A stretch of DNA of 64,000 nucleotides, from NCBI RefSeq assembly GCF_023156285.1, contig NZ_JAKZAJ010000001.1:496001-560000 (forward strand). The letters run 5' to 3'. Within the stretch, counting starts at the first letter, position 1. Each line of letters starts with the position of its first letter. Below, piece by piece: positions 59,449-64,000 of the stretch. Made by a program: the position numbers and the translations under genes. The DNA comes from Marinobacter koreensis (lineage in GTDB: Bacteria > Pseudomonadota > Gammaproteobacteria > Pseudomonadales > Oleiphilaceae). Below the pieces are notes generated by a model. The model ran no database searches, was not told the origin of the DNA, and saw nothing but the letters and a program-made list of their open reading frames with translations.

Positions 59449-60174
59449 TCAGAGCCGGAATTCATTACCGAGGTACACTTCTTTCACCTGCTGGTTGGCG
59501 AGGATGTCTTCCGCGCTCCCGGATGCGATGATATGGCCGCCGGAAACAATGTAGGCGTTTTCGCAGATGTCCAGGGTTTCCCGGACGTTGTGATCGGTGA
59601 TCAGGACGCCGATGCCCTTGTCCCGAAGGTGCCGGATAATGTGCTTGATGTCGCTCACGGAAATCGGATCGACACCGGCGAAAGGCTCATCCAGCAGGAT
59701 AAAGGCGGGCTCCATGGCCAGTGCCCTGGCAATCTCCACCCGCCTCCGTTCGCCGCCAGACAGCGCCATTCCCAGGCTGTCACGGATGTGGGTGATGTGG
59801 AATTCGGCTAGCAGTTCCTCGAGTCGCGCCTCGCGATCTGCGCGGTTAAGGCCCTTCCGGGTTTCCAGGATGGCCATGATGTTGTCGCGCACACTCAGTT
59901 TGCGGAAAACAGAAGCTTCCTGGGGCAGGTATCCGATACCCTTGCGTGCCCGTCCATGCATCGGAAGTGGCGTGATGTCCTTACTGTCGATGGTAATCCG
60001 CCCGTTGTCGGCAGGAACCAGTCCGACGATCATGTAGAAACAGGTGGTTTTCCCGGCGCCATTGGGCCCGAGGAGACCAACGATTTCTCCGCTCTGGATT
60101 TCCAGGGAGACGTCGATCACCACTTTTTTCTGCTTGTAGCTTTTTGCCAGGTTACTGGCTCTGAGAACTGCCAT
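59449..60174 (-). CDS. lptB: LPS export ABC transporter ATPase LptB
   Basis: 241 residues from the ATG at 60174 ([17 protein letters not shown]). The ATPase of LptB2FG that powers LPS transport. Walker [11 protein letters not shown]-loop [14 protein letters not shown], signature [15 protein letters not shown] and Walker [14 protein letters not shown] are intact. Its start overlaps the lptA end by 23 bp. Confidence 0.97.
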   Translation of the reverse strand: MAVLRASNLAKSYKQKKVVIDVSLEIQSGEIVGLLGPNGAGKTTCFYMIVGLVPADNGRITIDSKDITPLPMHGRARKGIGYLPQEASVFRKLSVRDNIMAILETRKGLNRADREARLEELLAEFHITHIRDSLGMALSGGERRRVEIARALAMEPAFILLDEPFAGVDPISVSDIKHIIRHLRDKGIGVLITDHNVRETLDICENAYIVSGGHIIASGSAEDILANQQVKEVYLGNEFRL

Positions 60175-60703
60175 CGGATCCCTTTTTGGTGCTGCGGGGC
60201 TGAATGACCATTTCGACGCGACCACTGCCGGATCCGTTATCCGGAGAGCCCTGGGCGGTAACCACCCGTTGAACGGTATCGTAATGAATCAGGTCGCCCC
60301 GGAAAACGTTGCCGTTCTGCTTGATGACGGCATCTTTTTCAAAGGTGAGTTGTTTGTCCTGTGCCGACCAGGTGATGTTGGTTGCACGTGCGTCGGTTTC
60401 TCCGTTGCCATCACGGGTTGGCTGTCGGTAGTGGGCCGGGTTGCCGGTCGCCTCAATACGATTAAGGCCCTCGGCATTGCGAAACAGGACAACCCGATCG
60501 GCATCGAGGCGGGTTTCGCCCTGGGTCAGGATGACGTCGCCGGTGTAGGTTGCAATGCCCTGATTGTCGTCCAGTCGGGCGTGGTCGGCATTTACTTTAA
60601 TGGGAATGTCCGAATCCAGGTCGAACGCCCATGCAGGGAGTGCCACAAGCGACGACAGCATTGCGATCGCCAGCAGGGAAATGGGTTTATCGAGCAGTTT
60701 CAT
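60152..60703 (-). CDS. lptA: LPS transport periplasmic protein LptA
   Basis: 183 residues. Forms the periplasmic bridge that carries LPS from LptC to LptD. Signal peptide with likely cleavage after LPAWA (about residue 26), then an OstA beta-jellyroll: [32 protein letters not shown]. It overlaps lptC by 17 bp and lptB by 23 bp. Confidence 0.95.
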   Translation of the reverse strand: MKLLDKPISLLAIAMLSSLVALPAWAFDLDSDIPIKVNADHARLDDNQGIATYTGDVILTQGETRLDADRVVLFRNAEGLNRIEATGNPAHYRQPTRDGNGETDARATNITWSAQDKQLTFEKDAVIKQNGNVFRGDLIHYDTVQRVVTAQGSPDNGSGSGRVEMVIQPRSTKKGSDGSSQSQ

Positions 60704-61292
60704 AGCGTCCTTCCACCTGGGAGTTGAGCTCCAGGATGCGGTCGTTGATCCAGGCTTTCATACCCTTGGAACGGGTTACGCCGACATTGTCAGTAATGGT
60801 CACTGGCGCGTCGGTATAGATGATGTTCTGGTCATTGTCGAGCGTCAGTTTCGTGGTCTCCAGCGTCGCCGTCCGCTGACCGATCTGGCGGGTGACCCTG
60901 ACGTTTCCGGTCAGGTAGAGCAGGTTCGAATCCTGCAACAGACTGCCATGCTCCGCTTTTACCTTCCAGGGAAGTGTGTCCGGGTCCCCGAAAAGCTCCG
61001 CTTCCGGTGCCTCCATGGTGGTCAGGTTGCCGTCTTCGAACTGCTCGATCCGTGGGCTGGAAAACCGGACATCGAGGTTCCCAGCCTGATCGTATTCGGT
61101 GTATCGGCCATCGACAACGAAGCCGTCAGGTTCTGCCGGGCCTCTCAGTTCTGCGTTGGTCGTGTCCGTTACAGGCTGGTCGCCGCTGCGCCAGAGCAGC
61201 AACGCGGTGGCGGCAAGGATAGCTACCAGCGCAGCGGTCCGGATCACCGGGCGTTCCGAGAGCTGGAGCAGCGATCCCAGCGGCCGGATCAT
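60687..61292 (-). CDS. lptC: LPS export protein LptC
   Basis: 201 residues from the ATG at 61292 (MIRPLGSLLQLSE); ATG at 61313 is alternative. A single N-terminal membrane anchor (VIRTAALVAILAATALLLW) and a jellyroll domain linking LptBFG to LptA. YTEYDQAGNLDVRFSSPRIE is characteristic. It overlaps kdsC by 4 bp in the conserved kdsD-kdsC-lptC-lptA-lptB-rpoN operon. Confidence 0.94.
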   Translation of the reverse strand: MIRPLGSLLQLSERPVIRTAALVAILAATALLLWRSGDQPVTDTTNAELRGPAEPDGFVVDGRYTEYDQAGNLDVRFSSPRIEQFEDGNLTTMEAPEAELFGDPDTLPWKVKAEHGSLLQDSNLLYLTGNVRVTRQIGQRTATLETTKLTLDNDQNIIYTDAPVTITDNVGVTRSKGMKAWINDRILELNSQVEGRYETAR

Positions 61293-61855
61293 GCGTCGGT
61301 CTCCAGGTAGCACGCGAGAGCCGCTTCAAGCTTGTTCTGTGCGGTCAGGATCAGGTCACAGGCCTCCCTCACAGCCCCGCTGCCTCCTGCGGCGCTGGTG
61401 CAATAATCTGCATGCTGTCGCACCAGCCAGTACCCGTTGGGGACGGTGATGCCGAGTCCGGCGAAGCGAAGTGCTGGCAGGTCAGGGAGGTCATCGCCCA
61501 TGTACGCAATCTCGTCGGGTTGGATATTCATGTCCCGAACCAGTTCGTCCAGTGCCTGTCTCTTGTCTTCCCGGCCCTGCATCAGATGAGGAATGCCGAG
61601 GTCGGTCATGCGCTTCTCGGTCAGGGGAGAGCGACGTCCGGTAATTACCGCAACGGTGATGCCTGCCGCCATGAGCTGTTTCAGGCCCAAACCGTCCAGG
61701 ATGTTGAAGCTTTTCAGTTCATCGCCGGTGGCACTGAAGTAGAGTTTGCCATCACTCATGATACCGTCGACATCCAGTGCGATCAGCCGGATCCGGGCGG
61801 CCTTGTGGATCAGGGCTTGCGGCCAGTCGGAGCTGAGGGACGGTCGGACTGTCAT
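61289..61855 (-). CDS. kdsC: 3-deoxy-D-manno-octulosonate 8-phosphate phosphatase KdsC
   Basis: 188 residues. This HAD phosphatase releases free KDO for LPS inner core. HAD motif I LIALDVDGIMSDGKLYF, motif II VITGRRS, motif III Lys in REDKRQALDEL and motif IV YMGDDLPDLPAL are intact. It overlaps kdsD by 1 bp and lptC by 4 bp. Confidence 0.96.
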   Translation of the reverse strand: MTVRPSLSSDWPQALIHKAARIRLIALDVDGIMSDGKLYFSATGDELKSFNILDGLGLKQLMAAGITVAVITGRRSPLTEKRMTDLGIPHLMQGREDKRQALDELVRDMNIQPDEIAYMGDDLPDLPALRFAGLGITVPNGYWLVRQHADYCTSAAGGSGAVREACDLILTAQNKLEAALACYLETDA

Positions 61856-62835
61856 CAGATTACCCCGGCACGGAGCAGATCGTGCATGTTGATGGCGCCG
61901 ACCAGTTCGCCGTTGTCACCGGTGACCGGTAATGCATTGATTTTCATGTCTTCCATGATCTTCAGTGCCTCGGCCGCGAGTTGGTCGGCAGCAATGGTTT
62001 TGCCGTTCCGCGTCATAACCTGCTCGATGGCCGTATTGTGGATGTCGATCGACTTGTCAAGAGTCCTTCGGAGGTCGCCGTCAGTGAAAACTCCGGAGAA
62101 TCGTCCTTTGGCGTCCACCACCGTGGTCATGCCCAGCCCTTTCTGGGAAATCTCCAGCAGGGCTCCGCTCAGTGTCGTCCCTTCAGTGACCACCGGTATT
62201 CGATCACCAGTGTGCATGATGTCTGAAACCCTGAGCAGCAGTCGCCGGCCAAGGCTGCCACCAGGGTGGGAAAAAGCGAAATCCTCGGCGCTGAAACCAC
62301 GGGCTTCAAGTAATGCAACGGCAAGAGCATCCCCCATGACCAGCGTGGCTGTGGTGCTGGAGGTGGGTGCCAGTCCCAGCGGGCAGGCTTCCGCTTCGAC
62401 GCTCACATCCAGATTGGCGACGGCTTCCCTTGACAGCACGGAATCACGATTGCCGGTCATGCTGATGAGGGGCGCGCCCATGCGTTTGATCAAAGGCAGG
62501 ATCGTGACGACTTCGCTGGTGTTGCCGCTGTTCGATATGGCGATGACCACATCCTGGCTGGTGATCATGCCAAGGTCTCCGTGACTGGCTTCGCCGGGGT
62601 GGACAAAGAAAGCCGGCGTGCCGGTGCTGGCGAGTGTTGCGGCTATCTTGTTGCCAATATGGCCGGATTTTCCCATGCCGGTGACCACTACCCGACCCTT
62701 GCACTGCATAATGACTTCGCATGCCTGGATGAAATCTTCGTCAATACGGCCTTCCAGCGCTTCGATCGCCTTTTTTTCGATTTGGATGGCTCGGACTGCG
62801 GAAGTTCGAAAGTGTTTGCGATTCTCTGATGTCAT
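61855..62835 (-). CDS. kdsD: Arabinose-5-phosphate isomerase KdsD
   Basis: 326 residues from the ATG at 62835 (MTSENRKHFRTSAVRAI), matching E. coli KdsD (328); the open frame to 62997 is not family-like. It converts ribulose-5-P to arabinose-5-P, the first step to KDO. SIS domain with TGMGKSGHIGNKIAATLAST and SNSGNTSEVV, active-site FVHPGEASHGDLGMI, then two CBS domains (VSDIMHTGDRIPVV; IEQVMTRNGKTIAADQ). It is divergent from mlaF across a 200 bp gap. Confidence 0.96.
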   Translation of the reverse strand: MTSENRKHFRTSAVRAIQIEKKAIEALEGRIDEDFIQACEVIMQCKGRVVVTGMGKSGHIGNKIAATLASTGTPAFFVHPGEASHGDLGMITSQDVVIAISNSGNTSEVVTILPLIKRMGAPLISMTGNRDSVLSREAVANLDVSVEAEACPLGLAPTSSTTATLVMGDALAVALLEARGFSAEDFAFSHPGGSLGRRLLLRVSDIMHTGDRIPVVTEGTTLSGALLEISQKGLGMTTVVDAKGRFSGVFTDGDLRRTLDKSIDIHNTAIEQVMTRNGKTIAADQLAAEALKIMEDMKINALPVTGDNGELVGAINMHDLLRAGVI

Positions 62836-63035
62836 GGCCAATGGTATGCCTTCAATTTGAGGTTCCGTGAGATAACTGAAAAGGTCGGCGGAGTATAACA
62901 TTTTACGCATCCAGCGCGGCCCTGTTACGTAAAGTTCAGTGAAACCATCGGTGACTATCGGTACATTTTGGAACCAAGACGTTGAGGTTCCCGCCACCTT
63001 CGAATAATGTACCCGCTCTTTTGTAAGGACTGACT

Positions 63036-63845
63036 ATGGGTTCGAGCGCATATATTTCTCTGGAAAACGTGGTGTTCTCGCGGTCCGGTCGCCGTATTTT
63101 TGATGGTATTTCGCTGGACATTCCGCGTGGCAAGGTTACTGCCATCATGGGGCCGAGCGGCACGGGAAAAACAACCCTGCTCAAGCTGATCGGTGGCCAG
63201 CTTCGGCCGGATAGCGGCAGCATCCGGGTGGATGGCCACGAGGTGCCCAGACTCAAGCGGACGGCTCTGTATGCTCTCCGGCAGAAAATGGGCATGTTGT
63301 TCCAGAGCGGCGCGCTGTTTACCGACCTGAGTGTGTTCGAAAACGTGGCCTTTCCGATCCGCGTGCACACCAATCTGCCGGAGGATATGATCCGGGACAT
63401 TGTCCTGATGAAACTCGAGGCGGTCGGGCTGCGCGGTGCCCGGGATCTGATGCCCTCCGAGCTATCCGGGGGGATGACCCGACGGGTGGCCCTGGCGCGG
63501 AGTATCGCACTGGATCCTGAATTGATCATGTACGACGAGCCGTTTACCGGCCAGGACCCGATTGCCATGGGGGTTCTTGTCAAATTGATCCGTGACCTGA
63601 ACAGTTCCATGGGCCTGACCAGCGTTCTGGTGTCTCACGATGTCACGGAATCCCTGAGTATCTGCCATTTCGCCTGCATCATTGCGGATGGCAAGGTGAT
63701 CGGGCAGGGCACGCCGGAAGAGTTGCGTGCCCATGAATCGGAGCGGGTCCAGCAATTCCTGCAGGGGCAGCCAGACGGTCCGGTGCCGTTTCACTATCCT
63801 GCTGAGGATGCGACAACAGACTTTGGTCTGGGGGGGAAGGTCTGA
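63036..63845 (+). CDS. mlaF: Phospholipid transport ABC ATPase MlaF
   Basis: 269 residues. ATPase of the MlaFEDB complex that moves phospholipids between inner and outer membrane. Walker A GPSGTGKTT (residues 39-47), LFQSGALFTDLSVFENVAFP Q-loop region, signature ELSGGMTRRVALARS and Walker B LIMYDEPFTGQDP. The FTGQDP form is typical of MlaF/MKL-type ATPases. AAGGA precedes the ATG. The next gene starts on the last base of the stop codon. Confidence 0.96.
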   Translation: MGSSAYISLENVVFSRSGRRIFDGISLDIPRGKVTAIMGPSGTGKTTLLKLIGGQLRPDSGSIRVDGHEVPRLKRTALYALRQKMGMLFQSGALFTDLSVFENVAFPIRVHTNLPEDMIRDIVLMKLEAVGLRGARDLMPSELSGGMTRRVALARSIALDPELIMYDEPFTGQDPIAMGVLVKLIRDLNSSMGLTSVLVSHDVTESLSICHFACIIADGKVIGQGTPEELRAHESERVQQFLQGQPDGPVPFHYPAEDATTDFGLGGKV

Positions 63846-64000
63846 TGTTGGATCATGTAAGAGCCCTCGGCCGGACAGGCATCGATGTGGTCGTCTCCTT
63901 TGGCCGCTCTGGCCAGTTCCTGTTCGGGGTCCTTCGGGGCGTTCCGAAGCCGGCTGTCGGATTTCCGCTTCTGGTGCGCCAGATCTACTCGGTGGGTGTC
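63845..64000 (+). CDS. mlaE: Phospholipid transport permease MlaE (5' part, cut by window edge)
   Basis: Only the first 52 codons are present: MLDHVRALGRTGIDVVVSFG, then FLFGVLRGVPKP and the start of the MlaE domain (VRQIYSVGV). The ATG overlaps the mlaF TGA by one base, the usual mlaF-mlaE coupling. mlaD, mlaC and mlaB would be expected downstream. Confidence 0.93.
   Translation, partial: MLDHVRALGRTGIDVVVSFGRSGQFLFGVLRGVPKPAVGFPLLVRQIYSVGV

Overview
The window is a dense, GC-rich stretch of core chromosome from a marine gammaproteobacterium. Gene content, gene order (miaA-hfq-hflX-hflK-hflC-hisZ-purA; lptC-lptA-lptB-rpoN-hpf-ptsN-rapZ-ptsO; miaB-ybeZ-ybeY-corC-lnt) and protein style point to Marinobacter or a close relative. 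That assignment is by recognition, not by database search. I saw no rRNA, tRNA, prophage, insertion sequence or CRISPR array. About 65 protein genes were called.

Layout: 1-8.4 kb (+) holds the mutL 3' end, miaA, hfq, hflX, the hflKC membrane complex, hisZ and purA. 8.5-11.6 kb (-) holds the tRNA wobble-uridine genes cmoA/cmoB, a small membrane protein and srkA. 11.7-17.9 kb holds an FAD oxidoreductase, comF, the biotin genes bioB, bioF and bioD, and two poorly known small genes. 18-22 kb holds two paralogous long acyl-CoA dehydrogenases. 22-33.4 kb (-) holds an EndA-like protein, a coiled-coil protein, holA, lptE, leuS, lnt, corC, ybeY, ybeZ and miaB, with a (+) zinc-ribbon gene between leuS and lnt. 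33.7-40.6 kb holds trmH, yejK, cysDN, a PilZ gene and rimO. 41-44.3 kb (-) is gatCAB. 44.7-53.8 kb (+) is mreBCD, maf, rng, yhdP and a nitrilase-family gene. 53.8-62.8 kb (-) is yjgA, mgtE and the rpoN/PTS-Ntr/LPS-export/KDO block. The window ends in mlaF and the start of mlaE (+), an outer-membrane lipid transport operon.

Functional themes: envelope construction (lptABCE, kdsCD, mla, mre, lnt, yhdP), translation quality and RNA modification (miaA, miaB, trmH, cmoAB, rimO, ybeY, rng, hpf, gatCAB, leuS), and nitrogen/phosphotransferase signalling (rpoN, ptsN, ptsO, rapZ).

The most unusual structure is a family of five roughly 106-123 bp intergenic inverted repeats (A-E: 14762-14867, 33525-33639, 40591-40713, 40808-40918, 44337-44450). 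They share a central core, but their 26-29 bp outer arms differ in sequence from copy to copy while staying nearly perfectly self-complementary. An internal hairpin also covaries. A sixth, different palindrome (34487-34577) shares an exact 13-mer with a lone half-site near 38.43 kb. Other points worth attention: two BirA-like operators bracketing the bioB promoter, a PsrA-like operator on the acyl-CoA dehydrogenase promoter, an apparent ATT start codon for mreC, a vestigial APS-kinase-like tail on CysN, an EndA homologue lacking the usual Glu-His pair, and a terminator placed just before ptsN inside the rpoN cluster.
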